This document shows positions 17,601 to 25,663 of a DNA stretch of 64,000 nt, one piece after another. Source of the DNA: JAJECS01 sp965198185 (GTDB lineage Bacteria > Chloroflexota > UBA11872). The notes below the pieces were generated by a model that did no database searches, was not told the DNA's origin, and saw only the letters and a program-made list of their open reading frames with translations. How positions within the stretch are numbered: the first letter of the stretch is position 1; each line of letters opens with the position of its first letter. Made by a program: the position numbers and the translations under genes. The stretch covers positions 1,612,001-1,676,000 of the forward strand of contig CBDAOU010000002.1 of the NCBI GenBank assembly GCA_965198185.1, given 5' to 3'.

Positions 17601-17836
17601 AATGGGACTCGACCAGTAGCTCGGCATCATCCGGGACACTGGTTCAGCCCTGCCAGCCGGTGAGCTCATGGCATCCCAGCAACCGTTGGATTGCTGCCAC
17701 AAGACCGAGCCCCGGCCGGTTCGGCTGGGTGGTCCGCAGCACTGATGGGGTGTCGTGCCCGTGAGCACTGGGCCATTAGGTCGTCGCCGGGACCACCGTG
17801 ACTGCCACCCGCACGCACGGAAGGAGGCCAAGCACG
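17601..17836 (+). ncRNA. candidate bridge RNA of IS110 element A
   Basis: This non-coding left end holds two short matches to the element's own insertion site. CAGCCCT at 17645-17651 repeats the last seven bases of the left flank (17594-17600), including the CT core. GCCACAAG at 17696-17703 is the exact reverse complement of the core plus right flank CTTGTGGC (19082-19089). Between them a cagcaa/ttgctg hairpin could cap the loop, and gctcgg (17619-17624) can pair with ccgagc (17705-17710). This is the left-guide/right-guide layout of the target-binding loop described for IS621 bridge RNA. RNA ends and the donor loop were not resolved. Confidence 0.65.
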
Positions 17837-19060
17837 ATGGTTCTGTATGTGGGCGATGACTGGGCCGAGACTCATCACGATGTCCACCTGATGAATGCGG
17901 CGGGGGAGGCCCTCGCCACCCGCCGGGTGCCCGAAGGGCTGGCGGGCATGGCCGCGCTCCACGCGCTGATCGCGGAGCACGCCGCGACGCCGGACGAGGT
18001 CATCATCGGGAGCGAAACGGACCGGGGCCTCTGGGTGGCCGCCCTGCGCGCGGCGGGCTATCGCGTCTATGCCATCAACCCGCGCTCGGTGGCGCGCTAC
18101 CGGGAGCGACATCATGTCGGCGGCGCGAAGTCCGACGCGGGCGACGCGAAGGTCCTCGCCGACCTGGTCCGCACCGATCAGCACCGGCATCGTCCGGTGG
18201 CGGGCGACAGCGACGCGGTGGCCGCCGTGCGGATCCTCGCGCGGACCCAGCAGCAGCTGATCTGGGATCGGACGCGGCTGACGAACCGGCTCCGCAGTGG
18301 CCTGCGGGAGTACTTCCCGGCGGCCCTGGTGGCGTTCCCGGACCTCGCCCACGGGGATGCCGTGGGCGTGCTGGCGCGGGCGCCGGACCCGCACGTGGCG
18401 GCCCAGCTGACCACGCCCCAGATCCGCGCCGCGCTGCGCCGTGGCGGTCGCCAGCGCCACCTTGACCGGCGCGCCGCGGAGATCCGGGCCGCACTGCGCA
18501 CCCCACAGCTGGAGGCCCCGCCGGCGCTGCGCGGGGCGTGCGCCGCGAGCACGCGCGCCACCGTGGGGCAACTGGAGACCATCACCCGCCAGCTGGCGGC
18601 CGTCGAGGCGGAGCTCACGACCCATTTTGAGACGCACCCGGACGCCGATCTCTACCGTTCCCTGCCTGGACTCGGCGTCGTCCTCGGCGCCCGGGTGCTC
18701 GGCGAGTTCGGGGACGATCCCACGCGCTACGCCTCGGCGAAGGCCCGGCGCAACTACGCGGGCACCTCGCCCGTGACCGTAGCATCGGGGCGCCGACGGA
18801 CGGTCAAAGCCCGCTTCATCCGGAACCGGCGGCTGGCCGCCGCGGTGGACCAGTGGGCCCTCTGCTCGCTGCTCGCCAGTCCCGGCTGCCGGGGATTCTA
18901 CCGGCAGCGACGCGCCGCGGGTGATCTCCATCACCAGGCACTGCGGGCCCTCGGCAACCGCCTCGTCGGCTACTTGCATGGCTGCCTGCGGACGCGCACC
19001 GGCTACCACGAGTCCACCGCCTGGGACCACCGTCGGCACCACGAACCGCTCGCTGCTTGA
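17837..19060 (+). CDS. IS110-family transposase (element A)
   Basis: A 407-aa DEDD-type recombinase. The N-terminal RuvC-like domain carries acidic residues in YVGDDWAETHH, VIIGSETDRG and KSDAGDAKVLADL. A coiled helical middle follows, then the C-terminal Tnp domain with SLPGLGVVLGARVLGEFGDD and the serine-containing YAGTSPVTVASGRRR. ATG 17837 has a near-perfect aaggagg at 17821-17827; an upstream in-frame start at 17798 lacks this. It is distant from the transposase at 19343, so the two elements belong to different subgroups. Confidence 0.93.
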   Translation: MVLYVGDDWAETHHDVHLMNAAGEALATRRVPEGLAGMAALHALIAEHAATPDEVIIGSETDRGLWVAALRAAGYRVYAINPRSVARYRERHHVGGAKSDAGDAKVLADLVRTDQHRHRPVAGDSDAVAAVRILARTQQQLIWDRTRLTNRLRSGLREYFPAALVAFPDLAHGDAVGVLARAPDPHVAAQLTTPQIRAALRRGGRQRHLDRRAAEIRAALRTPQLEAPPALRGACAASTRATVGQLETITRQLAAVEAELTTHFETHPDADLYRSLPGLGVVLGARVLGEFGDDPTRYASAKARRNYAGTSPVTVASGRRRTVKARFIRNRRLAAAVDQWALCSLLASPGCRGFYRQRRAAGDLHHQALRALGNRLVGYLHGCLRTRTGYHESTAWDHRRHHEPLAA

Positions 19061-19083
19061 CACCTTACGCACCTGGGGTGTCT

Positions 19084-19133
19084 TGTGGCTGCCCTGGTCA
19101 CCGGCGGAGCGGGCGCCCACAAGGGACGCCCCT
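19084..19133. repeat. middle segment of R1, left between two insertions
   Basis: These 50 bp match positions 178-227 of the intact R1 copy with three substitutions. Together with 17586-17600 (15 bp) and 20307-20309 (aca) they restore a 68-bp R1 exactly as long as the copy at 163-230. The segment is therefore the bridge between IS110 elements A and B. Confidence 0.9.
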
Positions 19134-19342
19134 TGTATGTTGCAAGCCCCTCGGATCGTCCGTGGGGAAGCACCGGGCCGGGACAGACCGTCCGCCCCTA
19201 GGTCGCAAGAGACCGTGGTGTAGCGTGGTCGTCCCGGCCCGTGGCGCTGGTCCAGAGCCCGTACCGTTGCCAGGGCCGCCAGGGCGAGCCCGCATCTTGC
19301 AAGGCTGGGCGGGAGGCCGGCGCCGCCTCGGAGGGTACCGAA
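19134..19342 (+). ncRNA. candidate bridge RNA of IS110 element B copy 1
   Basis: The leader can form a perfect 11-bp stem, cgggccgggac (19174-19184) with gtcccggcccg (19231-19241). On its 5' side is CGCCCCT (19193-19199), identical to the last seven bases of the left flank (19127-19133). On its 3' side is GTGTAG (19218-19223), reverse complement of the core plus right flank CTACAC (20305-20310). A ggtc/gacc hairpin (19201-19204 with 19211-19214) caps the loop between the two. This reproduces the published target-binding loop layout of IS110 bridge RNAs. The 3' half, rich in short inverted repeats, would hold the donor loop. Confidence 0.7.
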
Positions 19343-20281
19343 ATGCCCCAGTCCCCGTATCTCGGCCTGGACGTCGCCCGCGATCATCTGGATGTCGCGC
19401 GCTACCCCACGCAGGACGCCTGGCGGATCCCCAACACCCCCGCAGGGCATGCCGCGCTGGTGCGCCGCGCGCAGGCGCTGCAGCCCACCCGGATCGTGTT
19501 GGAAGCCAGTGGCGGCTACGAGCAGGCGGTCGACGCGGCGCTGATCGCCGCGGGGCTGCCGGCGGTGGTGGTCAATCCGCGGCAGGTGCGCGACTTCGCC
19601 CGCAGCCGCAACATTTTGGCCAAGACCGATCGGCTCGACGCCTGGGTGCTGGCGCGCTTCGCGGCCGAGGTCCAGCCCCCGGTGCGCCCGCGCCCAGATG
19701 TGGCCACCCGCCACTTGCACGCCCTGATCACTCGCCGGCGCCAACTCCTGACCATGCGCGTGGCCGAGCAGCAACGGCGCCCCCAAGCCCCGCCGGCCCT
19801 CCACGCCAACATCGATGCCCACCTCGCCTGGCTGACCGACTGCCTGGCCGACCTCGACGCGCAACTCGCCGCCGCCATCCAGGCCGAGCCGCGGCTGCGC
19901 GCGCGGGCCGCCTGGCTGCAGAGCATCCCCGGCATCGGGCCGGTCGCCTGCCACACCCTGCTGGCGGAACTGCCCGAGCTCGGCACGCTCAACCAGAAAC
20001 AGATCGCCGCCCTCGTCGGCGTCGCCCCGTTCAATCGGGACAGCGGCGCCTGGCGCGGGCGCCGCTCCGTCTGGGGTGGGCGCGCGTCGGTGCGGGCGGC
20101 GCTCTATATGGCTGCGCTTGCCGCCAGCCGGGCCAACCCCAGCCTCCGCGCCTTCTACCAGCGCCTCGTCGCGGCCGGCAAGCCCAAGCTCGTGGCCCTC
20201 ACCGCCTGCATGCGCAAGCTCCTCGTGCTCTGCAATGCCCTCTGCAAACAGCAGGCCATGTGGGACTCGACCATGGGCTAA
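19343..20281 (+). CDS. IS110-family transposase (element B copy 1)
   Basis: A 312-aa IS110 recombinase. The catalytic acids are in YLGLDVARDHLDV, RIVLEASGGYE and AKTDRLDAWVLARF. The C-terminal half has SIPGIGPVACHTLLAELPEL, VGVAPFNRDSGAWRGRR with the proposed catalytic serine, and a typical RAALYMAALAASRANP. ATG 19343 follows ggaggg. Nearly the same gene starts at 63234. A long antisense frame through both transposases (17666-20440) is a compositional shadow. Confidence 0.95.
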   Translation: MPQSPYLGLDVARDHLDVARYPTQDAWRIPNTPAGHAALVRRAQALQPTRIVLEASGGYEQAVDAALIAAGLPAVVVNPRQVRDFARSRNILAKTDRLDAWVLARFAAEVQPPVRPRPDVATRHLHALITRRRQLLTMRVAEQQRRPQAPPALHANIDAHLAWLTDCLADLDAQLAAAIQAEPRLRARAAWLQSIPGIGPVACHTLLAELPELGTLNQKQIAALVGVAPFNRDSGAWRGRRSVWGGRASVRAALYMAALAASRANPSLRAFYQRLVAAGKPKLVALTACMRKLLVLCNALCKQQAMWDSTMG

Positions 20282-20306
20282 CCCTTGACGGCCAAACACC
20301 GTTGCT

Positions 20307-20454
20307 ACACGGCCGTGTGTGGCAGGCGATCCGTCCCGACCACGTCCACGGGGAGCACCCGACGGGGCCGAGCCGGGGATAGGACACGTTCGGTCGGGGC
20401 GAGATTCAAACCCGCCCCTCCACCGCCCGCCCCGTGCCACACTGACCAGCTGAC
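20307..20454. other. spacer after element B with repeat-like palindrome
   Basis: It begins with the last three bases of R1. An inverted pair acacggcc/ggccgtgt-like stretch lies at 20307-20320. At 20396-20419 the segment cggggcgagattcaaacccg with following cccct resembles another dispersed GC-rich palindrome. No gene is seen. The R-M gene starts at 20455. Confidence 0.45.
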
Positions 20455-23400
20455 GTGCAAGGCCAACTCTTCACCCAGTACTTCCTGACCGACGGCATCC
20501 GGTCCACGACCGAGTGGACGGCCAGCGCGGCGCATTCGACGCCATTCAACACGTTCAGGGACGGCGTGCGCCGCCTGCTCGACGGTTTCAGCCGCTACGA
20601 CCAACCCAACGAAGCCGAGACCGAGCAGGAGCTGATCCGCCCGCTGCTGGAACTCCTGGGCTGGGCCGACTACCTGCCGCAGCAGGGCACGACCCGCAAC
20701 GAGGACATTCCCGATCACCTGCTGTTCGTTGACGCGGAGTCCAAGGCGCGCGCCGCGACGCGCAGGCGCCCCGCCGACCGCTTCCTCGATGCCGCGGTGG
20801 TTGCCGAGAGCAAGCGCCTGGGCCGTCAGCTCGACGCGCGTGAGGCAAGCGGCCGCGCGCGAACCGGCACGCCCCACGGGCAGATGCTGCGCTATCTACG
20901 CACGGCGGACAGCGTCACGGACGGCCGGCTGCGCTGGGGCATCCTCACCGACGGCGGCGTCTGGCGGATCTACGACCAGCGGGCGCGTCCCCGCTCCAGC
21001 GGCTATTTCGAAGCCGACCTGGCGGAACTCATCGTCGACGACGGCGACGGTCTGCGGACCTTCTATCTCCTGTTCCGGCGCCAGTCCTTCGTGGTTCAGC
21101 CCGGCTACACGGCCACCTTCCTGGAGACCGCGCTGGCCGAGGGGCGGCGCTACGAGCAGCAGGTGGCGCAGGACCTGTCGAGCGTGGTGTTCGAGCGCGC
21201 GTTTCCCCGCCTCGTCGAGGCCCTGGCGGGCGCCGGCGGCGCCGACCTTGCCCAGGTGCGGCAGGCGGCGCTGATCCTGCTCTATCGCCTGCTCTTCGTG
21301 CTCTACGCCGAGGATCGCGGCCTGCTGCCGGTCAACGACTCCCGCTACGACGACTACGGGCTGCGCAAGCGGGTTCGCGACGATATCGCGCGCCGCATGG
21401 CCGAGGGCGACACCTTCTCGGACCGCGCCGCGAACTACTACGACCGCGTGATGACGCTGAGCCGCCAGATCGACGCCGGCGACGACTCCATCGGCCTGCC
21501 GCCCTACAACGGCGGCCTGTTCGCGTCCGACGCCGCGCCGCTGCTGGAATCCGCCCACCTGTCCGACGCGGCCTTCGCCCCCATCGTCTACGACCTGAGC
21601 CACGCCGAGATCGACAACCGGCGGCAGTTCGTCAACTACCGCGACATGTCGGTGCAACAGCTGGGCTCGATCTACGAACGCCTGCTGGAGCGCGAGCCGG
21701 TACGCAACAGCCGGGGCGAAATCGAGACTCGGCCCAATCCCTACGCGCGCAAGGACAGCGGCAGCTTCTACACGCCGCAGGAGCTGGTGGACCTGATCCT
21801 GGACCAGACGCTGAAGCCGCTGGCGGAAGAGCGGCTCGAGGCGTTCGAGGACCAGGCGCGGGAGCTCGCGAGCGACCGCCGGCCCAAGCACCAGCGGCGC
21901 GATGACCTGCGGCGGCTGGACCCGGCCGAGGCGGTGCTCGAGCTGAAGGTGCTGGACCCGGCCATGGGCAGCGGGCACTTCCTGGTCACCGCGGTCGACT
22001 TCCTGGCCGACTACATCGCCGACATGATCGAGTACGTCCCGGCGGTGCCGGAGTGGCTGGACGGCGACGACGCCTACGAGTCGCCGTTGGTCGAGCGCGT
22101 GGCGGCCATTCGGCGCGACCTGTTGCAACGTGCGCGTGACGCCAACTGGGTCATGGACGACTCGCAGCTGAGCGACCAGACCATCATCCGGCGCATGGTG
22201 CTCAAGCGCTGCATCTACGGCGTGGACAAGAACCCCTTGACCGTCGAGCTGGCCAAGGTGTCGCTGTGGTTGCACAGCTTCACCGTGGGCGCGCCGCTGT
22301 CGTTCCTGGACCACCACCTGCGCTGCGGCGACTCGCTGCTGGGCCTGCGGGTGCTGGAGGCGCACAAGGACTTCGAGCGGTTGGGCGGTCTCAGCGCCAG
22401 CAACGCTATCCAGGGAGCCGAGAACGCCACGGACGGCATGCATCTCATCGAGCGGCTCTCCGACGCCGACGTGGCCGAGGTGCGGCAGTCAGCCGGGTTG
22501 TTTAAGGATGTCGAGCGCGCCACGGCGGACCTGCGCGGCGTGCTGGATTTCCTCGGCGGCCTCGGCTGGCAAACCGCGGGCCTGAGGCGGCGCGCCCAGG
22601 CAATCGTCGAAGGCGCGGTGGTCGAGGCGCTGGGGCGCGAGTCGAGCATCGCCTTCGACCTGCTCGCCCGCGGCCCGGGCGCCGCCGACGAGTCCATCAC
22701 CCAGGACGGCATCTGGCGGGAGTTCGCGGACCGCTGGACCCAGGCGCGGTCCATCGCCGACCGCGAGGAGTTCCTGCACTGGGAGGTCGCCTTCCCAGGC
22801 GTGTGGCGTGGATGGCAGAGCTTCCGCCCCGAAGGCGGCTTCGACGCCGTCATCGGCAATCCGCCCTGGGACCGCATCAAACTGCAAGAGGTGGAGTGGT
22901 TCGCCACCCGCGACCCCGCCATCGCCCGCGCACCAACCGCCGCCGCACGCAAAGCCGCCATCAAAGAACTCCGCGACCAATCTGGTTTGGCCCCCTCGCC
23001 CCTGGAGTCCGACTCCCTCTCCCCAGGGGAGAGGGCCGGGGTGAGGGGTGACCCCGCCGCCAACCTCGTCGCCGCCTACGACGCCGCCAAGCAACGCGCC
23101 GAAAGCCTGGCCCGAGTGATCCGCGCGTCCCGTCAATACCCCCTGCTCGGCGGCGGCGACATCAACCTCTACTCGCTGTTCGTGGAGCGGGCCATGGGCC
23201 TGGTCAAGCCCGACGGCTTCGTGGGCCTGCTCACGCCGTCGGGCATCTACGCCGACAAGACCGCCGCCCGATTCTTCAAGACCGTCTCCACCGGCGCGCG
23301 CGTCGGCGGGCTGTTCGACTTCGAGAACAAGAAAATCTTCTTCAAGGACATCCACGCCTCGTTCAAGTTCTGCGCGCTCATCTTTGGCGGGACAAAGCGC

Positions 23401-24564
23401 ACGTTCGACGAGACCGCGTGCGCCTTCTTCCTGCACGACGCCGCCACCATCAACGACCCCGACCGCTGCTTCCCGCTGTCTCCCGACGACTTCGCCCGGG
23501 TGAACCCCAACACCGGAACCGCCCCCGTCTTCCGCACCCGCCGCGACGCCGAAATCACCCGCCGCATCTACGCAAACCACCCCGTGCTGGTGGATCGCTC
23601 AAGCGGCGAGGAACGACGTGTCTGGCCGGTCAAGTACGTGCGCATGTTCGACATGGCCAACGACTCGCACCTATTCCGCACCGCGGCGCAGCTGGAGGAC
23701 GAAGGGTTCTATCCGGTCCAGGGCAACCGCTGGAAGCGGGGAAATGCGCGATATCTGCCGCTCTACCAGGGCCGGATGATCCACCAATTCGATCACCGGG
23801 CCAGCTCGGTCCGCGTCAACCCACAGAACATCACGAACCCGTACTTGAGCATCCCCGTCACAGCGAATCAGCACGCCAACCCAGAATTCCATGCGGACGC
23901 GCAGCATTTTGTCCCTGACCGCGAAGTGTGCAGCACGATGCCAGAAGGCACAGGCTGGACAATCGCCTACAGACGCATCGCCCGACCTACTGATGTGCGA
24001 ACCATGATTGCAGCCACAGCGCCTAGAGCGGGATTCAGCGACAGCGCCTTTCTCTTGATGCCCGAAGTCGATTTCGCCGCTCACCAAGCCTGCCTATTGA
24101 TAGCCAATCTGAACAGTCTCGCGTTTGACTTTGTGACGCGACAGAAGATGCACGGCACCAATCTCAGTTGGTATCTCCTCGAACAGCTTCCCGTAGTCGC
24201 GCCCGACGTCTACGACAGCCGCTTCGGCGACGTCACCGCCGCCGACCTGGTGCGGGACCACGTGCTGCGCCTCACCTACACCGCCCACGACATGGAGCCC
24301 TTCGCCCGCGATCTCGGCTACGGCGGCCCGCCCTTCATCTGGGACGAGGAAGAACGCCGCCACCTCCGCGCCCGCCTCGACGCGCTCTATTTCCACCTCT
24401 ACGGCCTCGACCGCGACGACGCCGGCTACGTCCTCGACACCTTCCCCATCGTCCGCCGCGAAGACGAGGCCCAGTTCGACGGCCGCTACCGCACCAAAGA
24501 GCTTATTCTTGCCTATATGAACGCCCTCGCCGCGGGAGACACCGAAGCCCGAATGGCGCTATAG
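20455..24564 (+). CDS. type IIG (Eco57I-like) restriction-modification enzyme
   Basis: A 1369-aa single-chain enzyme expected to methylate adenine and cut DNA at the same site. The N-terminal region has a PD-(D/E)XK-like set: IPDHLLFV near residue 83 and AAVVAESKRLG near 115. A helical linker leads to SGSFYTPQELVDLILDQTL, methyltransferase motif I LDPAMGSGHFLV (about 500) and catalytic motif IV GNPPWDRI (about 802). A C-terminal target-recognition region of lower GC (about 23690-24190) follows, then a conserved tail. An in-frame dispersed repeat adds about 12 residues near 853-865. GTG 20455 was chosen (FLTDGIRSTTEW follows). It is the only large gene between the IS elements and the toxin-antitoxin pair. 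BREX PglX-type methylases are an alternative, but no other BREX gene is present. Confidence 0.88.
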   Translation: MQGQLFTQYFLTDGIRSTTEWTASAAHSTPFNTFRDGVRRLLDGFSRYDQPNEAETEQELIRPLLELLGWADYLPQQGTTRNEDIPDHLLFVDAESKARAATRRRPADRFLDAAVVAESKRLGRQLDAREASGRARTGTPHGQMLRYLRTADSVTDGRLRWGILTDGGVWRIYDQRARPRSSGYFEADLAELIVDDGDGLRTFYLLFRRQSFVVQPGYTATFLETALAEGRRYEQQVAQDLSSVVFERAFPRLVEALAGAGGADLAQVRQAALILLYRLLFVLYAEDRGLLPVNDSRYDDYGLRKRVRDDIARRMAEGDTFSDRAANYYDRVMTLSRQIDAGDDSIGLPPYNGGLFASDAAPLLESAHLSDAAFAPIVYDLSHAEIDNRRQFVNYRDMSVQQLGSIYERLLEREPVRNSRGEIETRPNPYARKDSGSFYTPQELVDLILDQTLKPLAEERLEAFEDQARELASDRRPKHQRRDDLRRLDPAEAVLELKVLDPAMGSGHFLVTAVDFLADYIADMIEYVPAVPEWLDGDDAYESPLVERVAAIRRDLLQRARDANWVMDDSQLSDQTIIRRMVLKRCIYGVDKNPLTVELAKVSLWLHSFTVGAPLSFLDHHLRCGDSLLGLRVLEAHKDFERLGGLSASNAIQGAENATDGMHLIERLSDADVAEVRQSAGLFKDVERATADLRGVLDFLGGLGWQTAGLRRRAQAIVEGAVVEALGRESSIAFDLLARGPGAADESITQDGIWREFADRWTQARSIADREEFLHWEVAFPGVWRGWQSFRPEGGFDAVIGNPPWDRIKLQEVEWFATRDPAIARAPTAAARKAAIKELRDQSGLAPSPLESDSLSPGERAGVRGDPAANLVAAYDAAKQRAESLARVIRASRQYPLLGGGDINLYSLFVERAMGLVKPDGFVGLLTPSGIYADKTAARFFKTVSTGARVGGLFDFENKKIFFKDIHASFKFCALIFGGTKRTFDETACAFFLHDAATINDPDRCFPLSPDDFARVNPNTGTAPVFRTRRDAEITRRIYANHPVLVDRSSGEERRVWPVKYVRMFDMANDSHLFRTAAQLEDEGFYPVQGNRWKRGNARYLPLYQGRMIHQFDHRASSVRVNPQNITNPYLSIPVTANQHANPEFHADAQHFVPDREVCSTMPEGTGWTIAYRRIARPTDVRTMIAATAPRAGFSDSAFLLMPEVDFAAHQACLLIANLNSLAFDFVTRQKMHGTNLSWYLLEQLPVVAPDVYDSRFGDVTAADLVRDHVLRLTYTAHDMEPFARDLGYGGPPFIWDEEERRHLRARLDALYFHLYGLDRDDAGYVLDTFPIVRREDEAQFDGRYRTKELILAYMNALAAGDTEARMAL
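23014..23050. repeat. in-frame dispersed repeat R3 inside the R-M gene
   Basis: A tccctctccc / gggagaggg palindrome followed by ccggggtgaggggtg, translated in frame as SLSPGERAGVRG. The same palindrome is intergenic at 24684-24720. Its position between motif IV and the target-recognition region, where the family shows no such residues, indicates insertion into the coding sequence. Confidence 0.75.
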
Positions 24565-24783
24565 ACGCCCATGGAGTCCTGTGCGTAACCCCTCCAACAG
24601 AGTTTGGAGAGCAAGTCCTGTTCCCTCTCCCTTGAAGAGACCTTTGCAAAACCGCTCCGCAGTGGACTGGAGATCGGGTCTTATTCCCTCTCCCTTGAAG
24701 GGAGAGGGCTAGGGTGAGGGTGACGGCGAGGGTGATCCGCGGTTTGGACGTAGGGTGTCGACCATTTATGCAAAGGTCTCCCC
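24565..24783. repeat. spacer with dispersed repeat R3 copies
   Basis: The 220 bp after the R-M stop hold a full R3 copy (24684-24720, ccctctccc-ttgaa-gggagaggg then tagggtgaggg) and a half copy at 24619-24639. The stretches agacctttgcaaaaccgctc and gcaaaggtctcc nearby form a further inverted pair. No gene is seen. Confidence 0.7.
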
Positions 24784-25128
24784 ATGCGAATCGTTGAAGA
24801 CCCGCTCAACCGAGACACCATCCAAGCCGTCACGCAGCTCATCGTGGAGCGCTTCGAGCCGGAGCAAGTCATCCTCTTCGGCAGTTGCGCGCGCGACGAA
24901 GTCGACGAAAACAGCGATCTGGATCTGCTGGTCGTGCTGCGGCACAACGACGAACAGGGCAGCCAGGGCTACGCCATCCGCCTCGCCATCGCCGAGCGTT
25001 TCGTGCTGCCGGTGGACGTCCTGATCCGTTCAGCCGATGTAGTCGCCAAATATCGCCAGGACCCAAACTCGATGATCAGCCGCATGCTGGAAGACTCGGA
25101 AGTCCTCTATGACCGACGCGCCGCCTGA
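24784..25128 (+). CDS. MNT-type nucleotidyltransferase (antitoxin-like)
   Basis: A 114-aa minimal nucleotidyltransferase. The active site is intact: ILFGSCARDEVDENSDLDLL, the GSxxR...SDxDLL pattern with two metal-binding Asp, and a third Asp in LPVDVLI. Such proteins partner with HEPN toxins, in characterised cases by AMPylating them. The gene overlaps the following HEPN gene by 20 nt. The pair lies between the R-M gene and a second copy of that gene's 3' end. Confidence 0.88.
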   Translation: MRIVEDPLNRDTIQAVTQLIVERFEPEQVILFGSCARDEVDENSDLDLLVVLRHNDEQGSQGYAIRLAIAERFVLPVDVLIRSADVVAKYRQDPNSMISRMLEDSEVLYDRRAA

Positions 25129-25492
25129 ACAGGCCTGGTTCGCCAAAGCCGACGAAGACCTAGAGATCGCGCGCCGCGCCCTTGGCCCTGACCGACCCCT
25201 ACCAGCCATGGCCTGCTACCACGCCCAGCAATGCGCCGAAAAGTATCTGAAGGGATATCTGGTCGCTCACGGCGTACCGTTTCGCCTTGTCCACGACCTC
25301 GGCTACCTCATTTATCTCTGCACGGGACTGGACCCGGCCTTCGCAGACCTCAGGCCAGCTGCCGTCACCCTGAACCCATACGTAGCCACAGCGCGATATC
25401 CATCGGAAGCCGCCCAAGAGCCTGACATCAAAGCGGCGCGGGAGGCCATTCGGCTGGCCGAGATGATTGCCGCCGCCGTGGCCCAGACGTAG
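25109..25492 (+). CDS. HEPN-domain protein (toxin-like partner)
   Basis: A 127-aa all-helical HEPN protein: WFAKADEDLEIARRAL, ACYHAQQCAEKYLKGYLVAHG and FRLVHDLGYLI are the family landmarks. The usual RNase motif Rx4-6H of toxic HEPN proteins is not clear (RLVHD has a shorter spacing), so ribonuclease activity is uncertain. The 20-nt overlap with the nucleotidyltransferase fixes the pair. Order is MNT first, HEPN second. Confidence 0.85.
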   Translation: MTDAPPEQAWFAKADEDLEIARRALGPDRPLPAMACYHAQQCAEKYLKGYLVAHGVPFRLVHDLGYLIYLCTGLDPAFADLRPAAVTLNPYVATARYPSEAAQEPDIKAAREAIRLAEMIAAAVAQT

Positions 25493-25576
25493 TTGTCCGC
25501 CGCATCCACACCCTGCACGTCTCGGCCCGTTCGTCCACGCCATTGCCGCCCACGAGCCCGCTGCCGTTCGTGGTGA

Positions 25577-25636
25577 GCCTGTCGAACCACGCTCACCGCC
25601 CTGGATTCCGGATCAAGTCCGGAATCACGACTGGGG
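25577..25636. repeat. dispersed intergenic repeats
   Basis: Contains gtgagcctgtcgaaccacg and tggattccggatcaagtccg followed by gaatcacga, the latter a palindrome around attccgga/tccggaat. A related attccggcg/cgccggaat palindrome is at 30175-30201. It lies between the HEPN gene and the R-M 3' remnant. Confidence 0.55.
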
Positions 25637-25663
25637 ACGCTCGTCACCGCCTAGTACGCCGCC

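Larger units (their letters stand above)
17601..19083 (+). mobile_element. IS110-family element A, complete
   Basis: A 1483-bp element with one transposase gene, a 236-nt non-coding left end and a 23-nt right end. Boundaries come from the interrupted R1 repeat: 17586-17600 is the left 15 bp of R1, and R1 resumes at 19084. A CT dinucleotide ends the left flank (17599-17600) and another ends the element (19082-19083), as expected for IS110 insertion at a two-base core. There are no terminal inverted repeats, and no target duplication is seen beyond the CT core. The insertion point is the loop of the left R1 palindrome. The element appears intact and may be active. Confidence 0.88.
19134..20306 (+). 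mobile_element. IS110-family element B, copy 1
   Basis: A 1173-bp element: 209-nt non-coding left end, a 312-aa transposase gene and a 25-nt right end. The left boundary is where this copy and the copy at 63024 become alike (both flanks end cgcccct). The right boundary is the CT at 20305-20306, after which the R1 terminal aca resumes. CT at 19132-19133 and 20305-20306 are the presumed cores. It was inserted at the end of the right-hand R1 palindrome and is in the same orientation as element A. Confidence 0.85.

Noticed and set aside
19057..20382. 441-codon + strand frame overlapping the element B transposase
   Set aside because: Out-of-frame shadow; runs through the non-coding leader and the repeat.
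17666..20440. Very long open frame (924 codons) on the minus strand through both IS110 elements
   Set aside because: It is antisense to two clear transposases, spans the R1 repeat, and has no domain; high third-position GC keeps such shadow frames open.
20455..24564. BREX PglX
   Set aside because: No brxA/B/C, pglZ or brxL neighbours, and an N-terminal nuclease-like motif favours type IIG.
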